Positions 45,944 to 58,032 of a stretch of 64,000 nucleotides of DNA are shown here, piece after piece; position 1 is the first letter of the stretch; each line of letters begins with the position of its first letter. The notes beneath the pieces are model-generated. The model was not told the origin of the DNA. It searched no databases and worked only from the letters and a program-made list of their open reading frames with translations. The stretch is from the NCBI RefSeq assembly GCF_019264375.1, contig NZ_JAHVAI010000013.1, forward strand, positions 1 through 64,000. Direction: 5' to 3'. The DNA comes from Sedimentimonas flavescens (lineage in GTDB: Bacteria > Pseudomonadota > Alphaproteobacteria > Rhodobacterales > Rhodobacteraceae). A program made the position numbers and the translations under genes.

Positions 45944-47335
45944 ATGGCGCTCGCCCGCCGCAACGGCCAGAAGTTCTCGGCCGCGATCTGGCCCGGATTC
46001 GTCGATGCGATGACCGCGCTGCTGTTGGTGCTGATGTTCGTGCTGACCATCTTCATGGTCGTGCAATCGGTCTTGCGCGATACGCTCAACACCAAGGAGA
46101 GTGAGCTTTCTGCCCTGTCGGTGCAGGTCGCAGGCCTCGCGCGTGCGCTTGCGCTGGAGGAAGAGCGCACCGCGCAGTTGACCGGCGATCTGGATACGGC
46201 GCGGGAAAAGGCCGATGCGCAGACCGCGCTGATCGCCACGCTGAGCGCGCGGATCGAGACGCGCGAGGCCGAACTGGCCGAGGCCGGTCAGAAGATCACC
46301 GCATTCGAGGCGCAGGTGGCCTCGCTCCTGTCGCAGCGCGACGATGCGCGGGCAGATGCCGATGCGCGCGCCGAGGAACTGCGCCTTGATCGCGCGACCA
46401 TCGAGGAGTTGCGCGGCAAGCTGAAAGCCTCCGGCGATGAGCTGGCGGCCATGACCCTCTCGCTGGAGGCGGCGCGCCAGAATGCCGAGGAGACGTTGAC
46501 CCTTCTTGCGGCAGCCGAGGCTGCGAAGAAGGATTTGCAGACGCAGTTGGAGACACGCCTGAGCGATGCCGAGAAAGAGGCCGCATTGCGGGCGGTGGCC
46601 GAGCAAGCGCTGGCGAGCGAGAAGGAAATCTCGGGCGAAGCCGCGCGCAAAGTGGCCCTGCTGAACGAGCAGATTGCGGCCCTGCGTGGGCAGCTCTCTG
46701 AGTTGCAGGGCATTCTGGATGCCGCGCAGGAGCGCGATGCCGAAGCGCAGGTGCAGGTCGAGACGCTCGGGCAGCAGCTGAATGCGGCACTGGCGCAGGT
46801 GGCGGCGGAGCAGAAGCGCCGTGCGCAGCTTGAGGAAGAGGCGCGCAAGAAGGCCGAGGCCGAGGCGGCGGATCTGGCGAAGTATCGCTCAGAGTTCTTC
46901 GGGCGGATGTCCGAACTGCTGGCCGGGCGCGAGGGCGTGCGCGTTGTGGGCGACCGTTTCGTGTTTTCGTCCGAGGTGCTGTTCCAGCCGGGGGCCGCCG
47001 ATCTGGCGCCTGAGGGCAAGGCGCAGATCGCGCGCGTGGCCGAGACTTTCACCGAGTTGGCCGACAAGATCCCGCCGCAGATCGACTGGATCCTGCGGGT
47101 CGATGGTCATACCGACAATGTCCCCCTGCTGGGGACCGGCGCGTTCCGCGATAACTGGGAGTTAAGCCAGGCGCGCGCGCTTTCGGTGGTGCGTTACATG
47201 ATCGACGATCTGGGCTTCCCGCCCTATCGGCTGGCCGCGACCGGGTTTGGCGAGTTCCGCCCCGTGGCCGAGGGCGACAGCCCCGAGGCGCGGGCCGCGA
47301 ACCGCCGCATCGAGCTGAAGCTGACCGAGCGCTGA
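45944..47335 (+). CDS. MotB-like OmpA-domain protein with long coiled coil
   Basis: 463 residues. One membrane helix near residues 16-40 (WPGFVDAMTALLLVLMFVLTIFMVV) with an Asp (FVDAMTALL) in the MotB-type proton-binding position, then a coiled coil of about 260 residues (about 45-310), then an OmpA C-terminal domain with FSSEVLFQPGAADLAPEGKA and VDGHTDNVPL..NWELSQARA for peptidoglycan binding. Partner of the preceding MotA-like protein. The coiled coil is much longer than in flagellar MotB. Confidence 0.85.
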   Translation: MALARRNGQKFSAAIWPGFVDAMTALLLVLMFVLTIFMVVQSVLRDTLNTKESELSALSVQVAGLARALALEEERTAQLTGDLDTAREKADAQTALIATLSARIETREAELAEAGQKITAFEAQVASLLSQRDDARADADARAEELRLDRATIEELRGKLKASGDELAAMTLSLEAARQNAEETLTLLAAAEAAKKDLQTQLETRLSDAEKEAALRAVAEQALASEKEISGEAARKVALLNEQIAALRGQLSELQGILDAAQERDAEAQVQVETLGQQLNAALAQVAAEQKRRAQLEEEARKKAEAEAADLAKYRSEFFGRMSELLAGREGVRVVGDRFVFSSEVLFQPGAADLAPEGKAQIARVAETFTELADKIPPQIDWILRVDGHTDNVPLLGTGAFRDNWELSQARALSVVRYMIDDLGFPPYRLAATGFGEFRPVAEGDSPEARAANRRIELKLTER

Positions 47336-47348
47336 GGGCGGCGGGGCA

Positions 47349-47420
47349 GGGGGCTGTCTGCCCCCTCTTTGCGCCTTTGGCGCAAATTCACCCCCGAGGA
47401 TATTTTCGCCACGTTGAAGG
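47349..47420 (+). repeat. dispersed intergenic repeat, copy 3
   Basis: Hairpin GGGGGC..GCCCCC (47349-47365), hairpin TTTGCGCC..GGCGCAAA (47368-47386), then the tail CCCCCGAGGATATTTT / CGCCACGTTGAAGG (47391-47420). Same plan as copies 1 and 2. Confidence 0.75.
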
Positions 47421-47430
47421 TGGAAAAAGG

Positions 47431-47457
47431 AAAGGGCCCGGAGTTCCGGGCCCTTTT
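47431..47457. terminator. bidirectional terminator between the MotB-like gene and clpA
   Basis: AAAGGGCCCGG and CCGGGCCCTTT pair around AGTT, with T on the right and A on the left, so it can work for both convergent genes. Confidence 0.85.
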
Positions 47458-47475
47458 CGTTCGTTAAGGTGCGCC

Positions 47476-49794
47476 TTAGCCCGCCGGAAGCAGGCGTTGT
47501 TTGGGGCCCGAGATGCGGGGCTTGATGGGCTCCTCGACCTCGAGCACGATGGCGTCATCCTTGACGCTGGCGCGCACCACGCCGCCCTTGGTGAGTTTGC
47601 CGAAGAGAAGCTCCTCGGCCAGCGGTTTCTTGATGTGCTCCTGGATCACGCGGCCAAGCGGGCGGGCGCCCATCTTGTCGTCGTAGCCTTTCTCGGCCAG
47701 CCAGTTGGCAGCTTCGGGGGTCAGTTCGATATGCACGTTGCGGTCGATCAGCTGCGCTTCGAGTTGTAGCACGAACTTGTCCACGACTTGCAGGATGACA
47801 TCGCGCGAGAGGGGTGCGAAGTTCACCACCGCATCCAGGCGGTTGCGGAATTCGGGCGTGAAGGTGCGCTCGATCGCGGCGGTATCCTCGCCCTCGCGGC
47901 GTTCGCGGCCAAATCCGATGGCGGCCTTGGCTTGCTCGGCCGCGCCGGCGTTCGAGGTCATGATCAGAATCACATTGCGGAAGTCTACCGTCCGGCCGTT
48001 ATGGTCCGTGAGTTTGCCGTGGTCCATCACCTGGAGGAGGATGTTGTAGACATCCGGGTGCGCCTTTTCCATCTCGTCGAGCAGCAGCACGCAATGCGGG
48101 TGTTGATCGACGCCGTCGGTGAGCATCCCGCCCTGGTCGAAGCCGACATAGCCGGGAGGTGCGCCGATCAGGCGGGAGACCGCGTGTTTCTCCATGTATT
48201 CCGACATGTCGAAGCGCAGAAGTTCCACGCCGAGCGTGTCGGCCAGTTGCTTGGCGACCTCGGTCTTGCCGACGCCGGTGGGACCGGCAAACAGGTAGTT
48301 GCCGATCGGCTTTTCGGGTTCGCGCAGGCCCGCGCGGGCCAGTTTTATTGCCGACGCCAGCGTTTCGATCGCCTTGTCCTGACCGAAGACAACCCGCTTG
48401 AGCGTCTTTTCGAGATCGCGCAGCACCTCGGCATCGTCCTTCGAGACGTTCTTGGGCGGGATGCGCGCGATCTTGGCCACGACGGCCTCGATCTCTTTGG
48501 CGCCAAGCGTCTTGCGGCGCTTCGATTCCGGCAGCAGGTGCTGGGCCGCTCCTGCCTCGTCGATCACGTCGATGGCCTTGTCGGGCAGCTTGCGGTCATG
48601 GATATAGCGCGCCGACAGCTCCACCGCCGATTTGATCGCGTCATTGGTGTAGCGGATGTCGTGGTGCGTTTCGAAATAGGGCTTGAGGCCCATCAGAATC
48701 TTGATCGAGTCACCGACCGAGGGTTCGTTCACGTCGATCTTCTGGAACCGGCGGGACAGCGCGCGGTCCTTTTCGAAGTGCTGGCGGAACTCTTTGTAGG
48801 TGGTCGAGCCCATGCAGCGCATCTTGCCCCCGCCAAGCGCGGGCTTGAGCAGGTTCGAAGCATCCATCGCACCGCCCGAGGTGGCGCCTGCGCCGATCAC
48901 GGTGTGGATCTCATCGATGAACAGGATCGCGTCGGGGTGCTCCTCAAGCTCCTTCACAACGGCCTTCAGACGCTCCTCGAAATCGCCGCGGTAGCGGGTG
49001 CCCGCCAGCAGCGCGCCCATGTCGAGCGAGAAGATCGTCGATTTCGCAAGGATGTCCGGGGTCTCGCCACGGGTGATCTTGAGCGCGAGGCCCTCGGCGA
49101 TGGCGGTCTTGCCCACGCCCGGATCGCCCACCAGAAGCGGGTTGTTCTTGCGGCGGCGGCAGAGCACCTGGATGCAGCGCTCGACCTCTTCCTCGCGACC
49201 GATCAGCGGGTCGATGTCGCCCTTGGCCGATTTTTCGTTGAGGTTGACGCAGTATTTCGCCAGAGCGGATTCCTTAGCCTCGCCCGCCTGGGTGGTTTCG
49301 GCCTTGTGCTCGTCTTCGGCGCCGGTCACGGGTCGCGCCTCGCCGAATTCGGGGTCTTTGGCGACGCCATGGGCGATGAAGTTCACCGCGTCGTAGCGCG
49401 TCATGTCCTGCTCTTGCAGGAAGAAGGCGGCGTTCGACTCGCGTTCGGCGAAGATCGCCACGAGCACGTTGGCCCCGGTGACCTCGGCGCGGCCCGAGCT
49501 TTGCACATGGATCGCGGCGCGCTGGATGACGCGCTGGAAGGCGGCGGTTGGCACGGCCTCGGAGCCCTCGATCTCGGTGATCAGTGTCGAAAGGTCATCG
49601 TCGATGAACTCGGTCAGGGTTTCACGCAATTCTTCCAGATCGACCCCGCAGGCGCGCATCACGCGGCTTGCGTCGGGCTCTTCGATCAGTGCCAGCAGCA
49701 GGTGTTCGAGGGTGGCGAGTTCATGCTTGCGCGCGTTGGCCAGCGCGAGCGCGCCATGGATGGCTTGTTCGAGCGTGTTCGAGAACGAAGGCAT
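47476..49794 (-). CDS. clpA: ATP-dependent Clp protease ATP-binding subunit ClpA
   Basis: 772 residues. Unfoldase that feeds substrates to ClpP. Order: N-terminal Clp repeat domain (about 1-145), AAA module 1 with Walker A GDPGVGKTAIAEG and Walker B ILFIDEIHTVIGAG, AAA module 2 with GPTGVGKTEVAK and VLLLDEMEKAHPDV, then the C-terminal domain (VNFAPLSRDVILQVVDKF). The usual clpS partner is not next to it in this window. Its promoter must lie in the 170 bases before the HPP gene end. Confidence 0.97.
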   Translation of the reverse strand: MPSFSNTLEQAIHGALALANARKHELATLEHLLLALIEEPDASRVMRACGVDLEELRETLTEFIDDDLSTLITEIEGSEAVPTAAFQRVIQRAAIHVQSSGRAEVTGANVLVAIFAERESNAAFFLQEQDMTRYDAVNFIAHGVAKDPEFGEARPVTGAEDEHKAETTQAGEAKESALAKYCVNLNEKSAKGDIDPLIGREEEVERCIQVLCRRRKNNPLLVGDPGVGKTAIAEGLALKITRGETPDILAKSTIFSLDMGALLAGTRYRGDFEERLKAVVKELEEHPDAILFIDEIHTVIGAGATSGGAMDASNLLKPALGGGKMRCMGSTTYKEFRQHFEKDRALSRRFQKIDVNEPSVGDSIKILMGLKPYFETHHDIRYTNDAIKSAVELSARYIHDRKLPDKAIDVIDEAGAAQHLLPESKRRKTLGAKEIEAVVAKIARIPPKNVSKDDAEVLRDLEKTLKRVVFGQDKAIETLASAIKLARAGLREPEKPIGNYLFAGPTGVGKTEVAKQLADTLGVELLRFDMSEYMEKHAVSRLIGAPPGYVGFDQGGMLTDGVDQHPHCVLLLDEMEKAHPDVYNILLQVMDHGKLTDHNGRTVDFRNVILIMTSNAGAAEQAKAAIGFGRERREGEDTAAIERTFTPEFRNRLDAVVNFAPLSRDVILQVVDKFVLQLEAQLIDRNVHIELTPEAANWLAEKGYDDKMGARPLGRVIQEHIKKPLAEELLFGKLTKGGVVRASVKDDAIVLEVEEPIKPRISGPKQRLLPAG

Positions 49795-49966
49795 GTGGCG
49801 CTCCTTTCATAGCTGGCGGACCCGACACATCGCTGGCCCGTTATGTTTAGAGTTCGGTGGAATTGCGGCGGCTTCAAGGGCGGATTGCACAAAACTGCAT
49901 CACAATTCATTCTGTGCGTCGAAAGTGACCATTTTGCACAATACCTAGCCGTGCCTTCGGGCTGGC

Positions 49967-51142
49967 TCACGTGACTTTGGGGTCATCGCCCATCAGCAAC
50001 GAGAGCAGCAGGCTCATCACGTCGCTGCGCCCGAGGATGCCAACGAGGCGCGCGTTCTCGGTCACGGGGATCGCCTGTGCGCCGGGTTTGGCGAGGCGTG
50101 CCATCAGTTCGCCCACCGGGGTGGAAATGTCGACCGGGGCGGTTGTGGAGTCCATCAGGGCCGCTGCATCGGGCTCGGGAGGGGCCGAGCGCAGTCGGAA
50201 GGGACGGCGCAGCGTGGCTTGCTCGGCCTCAAGGCGTTGCAGGACGCGCCCCTGATCGACCATGCCGACATAGCGCCCCTCGCTGTCGGCGACGGGCAGG
50301 CTGCGCAGGTCCAGCATTTCCATCTTGCGCACGACCTCGGACATCGGGGCTTCGGGGCCGACCGAGACAGGGCGCGGGCTCATGAGCGAGCCGGCCGAGG
50401 CAGATAGCAGGGTTTCGGTGACGCGCGTTCGGGCGGCGTTCAGCAGGCGTGCAAGATCGGCCGTGCCAAGGTTGGCGGATTGCTGAAACTCCAGCAAAAG
50501 GCTGGCCAGATCGTCTTCGCTCAGGCGGGGCGTGCTGCGCGCGGCGGGTCCGGGGCGGGGCGGGGCCGCCAACGGGCGCGAGGGATAGGCCACGCCGAAC
50601 GTGCGGTGCCAGGCCATGGCCAGCAGCACCAGAACCACGGTGATCGCACCCACGGGCATCAGCACGAAGTCGAAGCCGAGCGGGCGCCCGGCCTCGTATT
50701 CCAGCGCCCCGAGCAGCGCGATCCCTGCCGCGGGCGGGTGCAATGCGCGCAGGGCCATCATGGCGCAGATCGCCAGCGCAACCGCCAGCCCGTCCGCATA
50801 GGGCGGCGGCACGAAGCGCAGCACGACCACCGCGCTGGCGGCCGAGACCATCATGCCGACGATGGCCGACCATGGCTGTGCCAGTGGAGAATTGGGCAGG
50901 GCGAACAGCAAGACCGCCGTCGAGGCGAAGCCCGAGATCAGGTAGATCCCCGCCTCGCGCGATTGCGGCAGAGCGTAGCTGATTAGCGCCGTCACCAGAA
51001 TGCCGAGCCCCGCACCGGTGCCCGCACGCAGGATATCCACCGTGCGGCGGCGGCCCATCGCGGGCCCGAGACGCCGCACAAGATGGGTCTGCTTATTGGT
51101 CGGTCGCTCTTCGGGCGGCTTTTCGGTGTCTGGCTCGGTCAT
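49967..51142 (-). CDS. HPP family membrane protein with CBS domain pair
   Basis: 391 residues. The N-terminal HPP domain (about 30-180) has four membrane helices and the family motif [16 protein letters not shown]; the C-terminal half carries two CBS domains ([35 protein letters not shown] and [33 protein letters not shown]). HPP proteins include nitrite transporters in plants and cyanobacteria; CBS pairs sense adenosine nucleotides. The substrate is unknown. Start is 5 bases before the gloB stop. Confidence 0.88.
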   Translation of the reverse strand: MTEPDTEKPPEERPTNKQTHLVRRLGPAMGRRRTVDILRAGTGAGLGILVTALISYALPQSREAGIYLISGFASTAVLLFALPNSPLAQPWSAIVGMMVSAASAVVVLRFVPPPYADGLAVALAICAMMALRALHPPAAGIALLGALEYEAGRPLGFDFVLMPVGAITVVLVLLAMAWHRTFGVAYPSRPLAAPPRPGPAARSTPRLSEDDLASLLLEFQQSANLGTADLARLLNAARTRVTETLLSASAGSLMSPRPVSVGPEAPMSEVVRKMEMLDLRSLPVADSEGRYVGMVDQGRVLQRLEAEQATLRRPFRLRSAPPEPDAAALMDSTTAPVDISTPVGELMARLAKPGAQAIPVTENARLVGILGRSDVMSLLLSLLMGDDPKVT

Positions 51143-51146
51143 CGGC

Positions 51147-51917
51147 TCAGAAGCGGTCCTTGCGGGCCCGGGCTTCGGTGAAGGTGGCAAGCGCGCTGGC
51201 ATCGGCGTGCAGGCCCAGGGCGCTGCGCAGCGCCGCATCGTCGCTGCGCAGGAAGGGGTTGGTGGCCTTCTCCAGCGCCAGCGTCGCCGGAACGGTCGGC
51301 TGGCCCTCGGCGCGTTTTGCGCGCACGTCGTCCATGCGGTTCAGCAGGGCGGGGTTGCCGGGTTCAAGGCTCAGCGCGAAACGGCCGTTCGCCTCGGTAT
51401 ACTCATGCCCCGAACAGACCAGCGTGTGATCGGGCAGGGCCGAAAGGCGCGCGAGGCTGTCGAACATCTGCGCGGGGGTGCCTTCGAACAGGCGGCCGCA
51501 GCCCCAGCTCATCAGGCTGTCGCCGGAAAACAGCAGACCCGCTTCGGCGAAATGATAGGCGATATGGCCAAGCGTATGGCCTCCGGCGTCGATAACGCTC
51601 AGCTTCTGCATTCCGATCGGAAGGGTTTGTCCGGGGGTCACCATCATATCCAGCGGCGGCAGCCGATGGGCATCGGCCTCGGCGCCGATGACATGCGCGC
51701 CCGTCGCCTGGGCCAGGGCCTCGACACCTGCGATATGATCATCGTGATGATGGGTGATCAGGATGTGGCTCAGTTTCCAGCCGCGTGCGCCGAGCGCATT
51801 CAGGACTGGCGCAGCCTCGGGCACATCGACGACGAAGATCGTGTCGGTGGACGGGTCGCGGACCAGATAGGCGTAATTGTCCGCAAGGCAGGGAAGGATC
51901 ACAAGTTCAAGGGCCAT
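51147..51917 (-). CDS. gloB: hydroxyacylglutathione hydrolase (glyoxalase II)
   Basis: 256 residues. Metallo-beta-lactamase fold with zinc motif [11 protein letters not shown] (about 52-62), then [12 protein letters not shown] and SGHEYTEAN; the C-terminal domain ends [15 protein letters not shown], which helps bind glutathione. It hydrolyses S-lactoylglutathione to lactate in methylglyoxal detoxification. Start [11 protein letters not shown]; 60 bases separate it from the divergent methyltransferase gene. Confidence 0.94.
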   Translation of the reverse strand: MALELVILPCLADNYAYLVRDPSTDTIFVVDVPEAAPVLNALGARGWKLSHILITHHHDDHIAGVEALAQATGAHVIGAEADAHRLPPLDMMVTPGQTLPIGMQKLSVIDAGGHTLGHIAYHFAEAGLLFSGDSLMSWGCGRLFEGTPAQMFDSLARLSALPDHTLVCSGHEYTEANGRFALSLEPGNPALLNRMDDVRAKRAEGQPTVPATLALEKATNPFLRSDDAALRSALGLHADASALATFTEARARKDRF

Positions 51918-51977
51918 GGCGTTTCGTGTCGCTTTGTCTATTCTGACCAAGCTTCGCCCAAGGAGGCCGGAACCGCA

Positions 51978-52733
51978 ATGCACCTCGATGTGCTCGACCT
52001 GCGCAATTTCTACTACCGCACCCAGCTTGGGCGCGCGGCGCAGAAGGCCGTACGGGACCGGGTGCTCACGCTCTGGCCTGCGGGGCCCGAGATGACGGGG
52101 CTGACGGTGGCGGGTTTCGGCTTTGCGGTGCCTTTGCTGCGGCCCTATCTGGAGCCCGCGCGCCGGGTGATCGGGCTGATGCCCTCGCAGCAGGGGGTGA
52201 TGCCCTGGCCTGCCGGAATGCCCAATGTGTCCGTTCTGTGCGACGAGACCCGCTGGCCCCTCGAAACCGGGATGGCGGACCGGCTGGTCGTGATGCACGG
52301 GCTTGAGACTTCGGACCATCCCGATGCGCTGCTGGAAGAATGCTGGCGGGTGCTTGGGCCGGGTGGCAAGGCGCTGCTGATCGTTCCGAACCGCAGCGGT
52401 CTTTGGGCGCCGCGCGAAACGACGCCCTTTGGCTTTGGGCGGCCTTATACGATCAGTCAGCTCGATGCGCAGGCCCGGCGCGCCGGCTTCGTGCCCGAAC
52501 GCCACGCCGCCGCACTCTATATACCACCGTCGCATCGCCGCTTCTGGCTGCGCTCGGTCGCCATGTGGGAGCGGCTTGGATCGCGCGCAGCGGGTATCCT
52601 GGCAGCGGGCGTGGTCATGCTGGAGGTTTCCAAGCAGGTCCATGCGCCCCGTCGGCCGGGTTTGGGCGCGGCCGTCCGCAGGCCGCTGTCGATCCTGGAA
52701 GGTGCCGTCAAGCCGGCCGCCGACCCGATCTGA
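51978..52733 (+). CDS. SAM-dependent methyltransferase-like protein
   Basis: 251 residues. A class I methyltransferase domain: [22 protein letters not shown] at the N-terminus, a degenerate cofactor region [28 protein letters not shown], then [40 protein letters not shown]. The glycine-rich loop is atypical, so activity is uncertain. It is a conserved neighbour of gloB in many Rhodobacteraceae, in divergent orientation. Confidence 0.82.
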   Translation: MHLDVLDLRNFYYRTQLGRAAQKAVRDRVLTLWPAGPEMTGLTVAGFGFAVPLLRPYLEPARRVIGLMPSQQGVMPWPAGMPNVSVLCDETRWPLETGMADRLVVMHGLETSDHPDALLEECWRVLGPGGKALLIVPNRSGLWAPRETTPFGFGRPYTISQLDAQARRAGFVPERHAAALYIPPSHRRFWLRSVAMWERLGSRAAGILAAGVVMLEVSKQVHAPRRPGLGAAVRRPLSILEGAVKPAADPI

Positions 52734-52840
52734 GCACGCCCTCCACGATCCCGAACCCTTGGTTCCGCCTAGTGAATCACCTCGCGCGGGTCTGGCTGCC
52801 CTCCATCACCTGACGTCTAGGTCATCCGCCGGTCGGACCG

Positions 52841-52873
52841 TTAGCGCCGGAACTTTTCCGGGCGCAGCGCTAA
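52841..52873 (+). repeat. inverted repeat upstream of the atp operon
   Basis: TTAGCGC (52841-52847) and GCGCTAA (52867-52873) with an inner CGG..CCG pair form a 7+3 bp interrupted stem. It lies between the methyltransferase gene and atpH, where 330 bases carry no gene. No T run follows. Confidence 0.35.
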
Positions 52874-52932
52874 CGAAAGGCGGTGGGAGGCAAATAGCAT
52901 GTCCTGCATTCACATTCTGTTGTGCAAGACGG

Positions 52933-52960
52933 TTGCGAGGGGAGGGATGCTCTGCTACAC
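52933..52960 (+). promoter_or_regulatory. candidate promoter of the atpHAGDC operon
   Basis: TTGCGA (52933-52938), 16-base spacer, CTACAC (52955-52960), about 105 bases before atpH. The hexamers are only fair matches. The remaining intergenic sequence shows no gene. Confidence 0.35.
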
Positions 52961-53064
52961 GCGGGGCCGATATAAGGTGTGTGGGAGCACCCATGCGCTA
53001 GGGGAAGCTCCGCATTCTCCGCCTCTGATAGGGGAATGGGGGCAAGAGCATCGGAAGGGTGGAC

Positions 53065-53625
53065 GTGTCCGAACCAGCTTCGATTTCCGCAGCCATTGCC
53101 GGGCGCTATGCCACGGCTGTTTTTGAACTCGCCCGCGAGGCCGGAGCGCTTGCCGCGCTCGAGGCTGATGTGGATGCGCTTCGCGCCACGTTGGCCGAAT
53201 CGAGCGATCTGCGTGAGCTGATCTCCTCGCCGGTTTACTCGCGTGAAGACCAGGGTGCCGCTGTGGGCGCCCTCGCCGCGAAAATGGGCCTTTCGGCAGC
53301 ACTTGCCAACGGTCTGCAACTGATGGCGGTCAAGCGCCGTCTGTTCGCGCTGCCCCAGCTGCTTACTGCGCTGGCCGACGCGATCGCCGAAGAAAAAGGT
53401 GAGGTGACCGCTGAGGTTATCGCCGCTTCGGCCCTTTCGAAAGCGCAGGCCGACAAACTGGCGGCCACGCTCCAGTCGCAGACGGGCAAGTCCGTCAAAT
53501 TGAACATTGCCGTGGATGAAAGCCTCATCGGCGGCATGATCGTCAAGTTGGGCTCGCGCATGATCGACACTTCGGTCAAGGCGAAACTCGCTTCCCTACA
53601 GAACGCCATGAAAGAGGTCGGATAA
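53065..53625 (+). CDS. atpH: F1F0 ATP synthase subunit delta
   Basis: 186 residues from GTG 53065 with GGAAGG at 6 bases; an in-frame GTG two codons earlier is possible. Delta (OSCP-like) links F1 to the peripheral stalk. [28 protein letters not shown] and [25 protein letters not shown] are the typical ends. First gene of atpHAGDC; F0 genes are encoded elsewhere, as usual in alphaproteobacteria. Its stop overlaps atpA (TAATG). Confidence 0.95.
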   Translation: MSEPASISAAIAGRYATAVFELAREAGALAALEADVDALRATLAESSDLRELISSPVYSREDQGAAVGALAAKMGLSAALANGLQLMAVKRRLFALPQLLTALADAIAEEKGEVTAEVIAASALSKAQADKLAATLQSQTGKSVKLNIAVDESLIGGMIVKLGSRMIDTSVKAKLASLQNAMKEVG

Positions 53626-55154
53626 TGGGCATCCAAGCAGCTGAGATCTCTGCTATCCTCAAGGAGCAGATCAAGAACTTCGGGCAGGACGCCCAAGTCG
53701 CCGAAGTGGGCCGCGTGCTCTCGGTCGGTGACGGTATTGCCCGTGTGCACGGGCTCGACAACGTCCAGGCCGGTGAAATGGTGGAATTCCCCGGTGGTAT
53801 CCGTGGGATGGCGCTGAACCTCGAAGTCGATAACGTCGGTATCGTTATCTTCGGTTCGGACCGCGACATCAAAGAAGGCGACACCGTCAAGCGCACCAAC
53901 TCCATCGTGGACGTTCCGGTGGGTGAAGGCCTGCTCGGCCGCGTCGTCGATGGCCTCGGCAACCCGATCGACGGCAAAGGCCCGATCGCGGCGACCGAGC
54001 GTCGCGTGGCCGACGTGAAGGCCCCCGGCATCATTCCGCGGAAATCGGTTCACGAACCGATGGCGACCGGCCTCAAGTCGGTTGACGCCATGATCCCCGT
54101 TGGCCGTGGCCAGCGCGAACTGATCATCGGCGACCGTCAGACCGGCAAGACCGCCATCGCGCTCGACACCATTCTGAACCAGAAGGTCTACAACGACGCC
54201 AACCCCGAGAAGAAGCTGCACTGCTTCTACGTCGCCGTTGGTCAGAAGCGTTCGACCGTGGCTCAGCTCGTGAAGAAGCTCGAGGAAACCGGCGCGATCG
54301 AATACACCACGATCATCGCCGCGACCGCTTCGGACCCGGCTCCGCTCCAGTTCCTGGCGCCCTACGCCGCGACCGCTATGGCCGAGTACTTCCGTGACTC
54401 GGGCCGCCACGCGCTGATCATCTACGATGACCTCTCGAAGCAGGCCGTTGCCTACCGTCAGATGTCGCTGCTGCTCCGCCGCCCGCCGGGCCGCGAAGCC
54501 TACCCGGGCGACGTTTTCTACCTGCACTCGCGTCTGCTGGAGCGTTCGGCGAAGCTGAACGAAGACTTCGGCGCCGGCTCGCTGACCGCTCTTCCGGTCA
54601 TCGAAACCCAGGGCGGCGACGTGTCGGCCTTCATTCCGACCAACGTGATCTCGATCACCGACGGTCAGATCTTCCTCGAAACCGAACTGTTCTACCAGGG
54701 TATCCGCCCGGCCGTGAACACCGGTCTGTCGGTGTCGCGCGTGGGTTCGTCGGCTCAGACGAACGCCATGAAGTCGGTCGCCGGCCCGGTTAAGCTGGAA
54801 CTGGCTCAGTATCGCGAAATGGCGGCCTTCGCCCAGTTCGGCTCGGACCTCGACGCCGCAACTCAGAAGCTGCTGAACCGCGGTGCGCGTCTGACCGAGC
54901 TGATGAAGCAACCGCAGTATTCGCCGCTGACCAACGCGGAAATCGTCGCGGTCATCTTCGCGGGCACCAACGGCTTCCTGGACAACGTTCCGGTGAAGGA
55001 AGTCGGTCGCTGGGAGAAGGGCCTGCTGGCCTATCTGCGCAGCAACCGCAAGGACGTGCTCGATTGGATCACCAACGACGATCCGAAGATCAAAGGTGAC
55101 GCCGAGGCGAAGCTCAAAGCCGCGATCGAAGATTTCGCCAAGACCTTCGCTTGA
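53625..55154 (+). CDS. atpA: F1F0 ATP synthase subunit alpha
   Basis: 509 residues, full length. Noncatalytic nucleotide-binding subunit of the F1 hexamer. P-loop [13 protein letters not shown] (about 170), [29 protein letters not shown], and the [17 protein letters not shown] signature. Overlaps atpH and is 21 bases from atpG, with strongly biased codons as in highly expressed genes. Confidence 0.98.
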   Translation: MGIQAAEISAILKEQIKNFGQDAQVAEVGRVLSVGDGIARVHGLDNVQAGEMVEFPGGIRGMALNLEVDNVGIVIFGSDRDIKEGDTVKRTNSIVDVPVGEGLLGRVVDGLGNPIDGKGPIAATERRVADVKAPGIIPRKSVHEPMATGLKSVDAMIPVGRGQRELIIGDRQTGKTAIALDTILNQKVYNDANPEKKLHCFYVAVGQKRSTVAQLVKKLEETGAIEYTTIIAATASDPAPLQFLAPYAATAMAEYFRDSGRHALIIYDDLSKQAVAYRQMSLLLRRPPGREAYPGDVFYLHSRLLERSAKLNEDFGAGSLTALPVIETQGGDVSAFIPTNVISITDGQIFLETELFYQGIRPAVNTGLSVSRVGSSAQTNAMKSVAGPVKLELAQYREMAAFAQFGSDLDAATQKLLNRGARLTELMKQPQYSPLTNAEIVAVIFAGTNGFLDNVPVKEVGRWEKGLLAYLRSNRKDVLDWITNDDPKIKGDAEAKLKAAIEDFAKTFA

Positions 55155-55175
55155 TTGGCCTGAAAGGACAGGGAA

Positions 55176-56051
55176 ATGCCCAGCCTTAAGGACCTAAAGA
55201 ACCGGATCACGAGTGTTAAAAACACTCGCAAGATCACCAAGGCGATGCAGATGGTCGCGGCCGCAAAATTGCGCCGCGCCCAGGATGCCGCCGAGAGCGC
55301 CCGGCCCTTCGCCGAGCGCATGAACGCCGTCATGTCGGGGCTTGCCGCCTCGGTAGGCGGCTCCGACAGCGCGCCCCGGCTTCTGGCCGGGACGGGCTCG
55401 GATCAGACCCACCTTCTGGTGGTGATGACCGGTGAGCGCGGGCTTTGCGGTGGTTTCAACGCCAACATCGCCAAACTCGCGCGGGCTCGGGCCAACGAGC
55501 TGCTGGCACAAGGCAAGACGGTGAAGATCATCACCGTCGGCAAGAAGGGCCGCGACGCGATGCGCCGCGACCTGGGTCAGCATTTCGTGGCTCACGTCGA
55601 TCTCTCCGAGATCAAGAAAATCGGCTACGTGGATGCCCAGAAGATCGCCCGCGATCTGCTGGACCGTTTCGAAGCCGCCGAATTCGACGTCGCGACGATC
55701 TTCTTCTCGCGCTTCGAATCCGTGATCTCGCAGGTGCCGACCGCGAAGCAGATCATTCCTGCCCAGTTCGAGGAGGCCGATGCCGCTGGCGCTTCGGCGT
55801 TCTACGATTACGAACCGAGCGAGGAAGCGATCCTGGCAGACCTGCTGCCGCGCGGTGTCGCCACGGCGATCTTCGCCGCCCTTCTGGAGAATAACGCCTC
55901 GTTCAATGGCGCCCAGATGTCGGCGATGGACAACGCCACCCGCAACGCGGGCGACATGATCGACAAGCTGACGATCGAGTTCAACCGCTCGCGTCAGGCC
56001 GTGATCACCAACGAGCTTATCGAAATCATTTCGGGCGCCGAGGCGCTCTGA
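55176..56051 (+). CDS. atpG: F1F0 ATP synthase subunit gamma
   Basis: 291 residues. The rotating central shaft. [34 protein letters not shown] is the N-terminal coiled-coil helix and [32 protein letters not shown] the C-terminal helix. Start follows AAAGGACAGGGAA. Confidence 0.97.
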   Translation: MPSLKDLKNRITSVKNTRKITKAMQMVAAAKLRRAQDAAESARPFAERMNAVMSGLAASVGGSDSAPRLLAGTGSDQTHLLVVMTGERGLCGGFNANIAKLARARANELLAQGKTVKIITVGKKGRDAMRRDLGQHFVAHVDLSEIKKIGYVDAQKIARDLLDRFEAAEFDVATIFFSRFESVISQVPTAKQIIPAQFEEADAAGASAFYDYEPSEEAILADLLPRGVATAIFAALLENNASFNGAQMSAMDNATRNAGDMIDKLTIEFNRSRQAVITNELIEIISGAEAL

Positions 56052-56066
56052 CGGAACCGGAGATAG

Positions 56067-57491
<1,425 letters not shown>

Positions 57492-57503
57492 GGAGGCTGA
57501 TCC

Positions 57504-57902
57504 ATGGCCGATACGATGCAGTTCGACCTCGTCTCCCCTGAACGGAAGCTCGCTTCCGTCCAGGCCCGCGAGGTGCGGATCCCGGGCGCTGAAGGTGACC
57601 TGACCGCGATGCCGGGTCACTCGGCCCTGATCACGACCCTGCGCCCCGGCATCCTGACCGTCGTCGGACCCGAAGGCACCGCGGAATACGCGGTGACCGG
57701 CGGCTTCGCCGAGATCAGTGCTGAAGGCGTGAGCGTTCTGGCCGAGCGCGGCGTGCCGAAGGCGGAACTGACCGCCGCGATCCACGCCGAGATGATGGCC
57801 GAGGCCAAGAAGGTCGTTGACGTGGCTCATCCGTCGGTGACGGATGCCGCGGTCAAGATGCTCTCGGATATGGAAGCGCTCGGCGCCCATATCAACGCCT
57901 GA
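57504..57902 (+). CDS. atpC: F1F0 ATP synthase subunit epsilon
   Basis: 132 residues. Beta-sandwich N-terminal domain ([40 protein letters not shown]) and a short helical C-terminal part that can inhibit ATP hydrolysis. Last gene of the operon, followed by a terminator. Confidence 0.95.
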   Translation: MADTMQFDLVSPERKLASVQAREVRIPGAEGDLTAMPGHSALITTLRPGILTVVGPEGTAEYAVTGGFAEISAEGVSVLAERGVPKAELTAAIHAEMMAEAKKVVDVAHPSVTDAAVKMLSDMEALGAHINA

Positions 57903-57922
57903 GAACGGCTCTGACTTTTTTG

Positions 57923-57953
57923 AAAGGCCCCGGTGAAAACCGGGGCCTTTTTC
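57923..57953 (+). terminator. atp operon terminator
   Basis: AAAGGCCCCGG and CCGGGGCCTTT pair around TGAAAA and are followed by T, 20 bases after atpC. Confidence 0.92.
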
Positions 57954-58032
57954 TTTGGGCCGCTCAAAGGGGGGCCTTGCAAGGCGATCCCGATATGCGT
58001 CTTCTCGTATGAACCATAGGGGGGAGGGCGCG

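Noticed and set aside
44750..47335. Complete Zorya antiphage system
   Set aside because: Only a MotA/MotB-like pair is present; neighbours are a ChaC-like enzyme and clpA, with no ZorC, ZorD or ZorE.
47788..49812. 674-codon open frame antisense to clpA
   Set aside because: Antisense to a certain full-length gene, with no recognisable motif.
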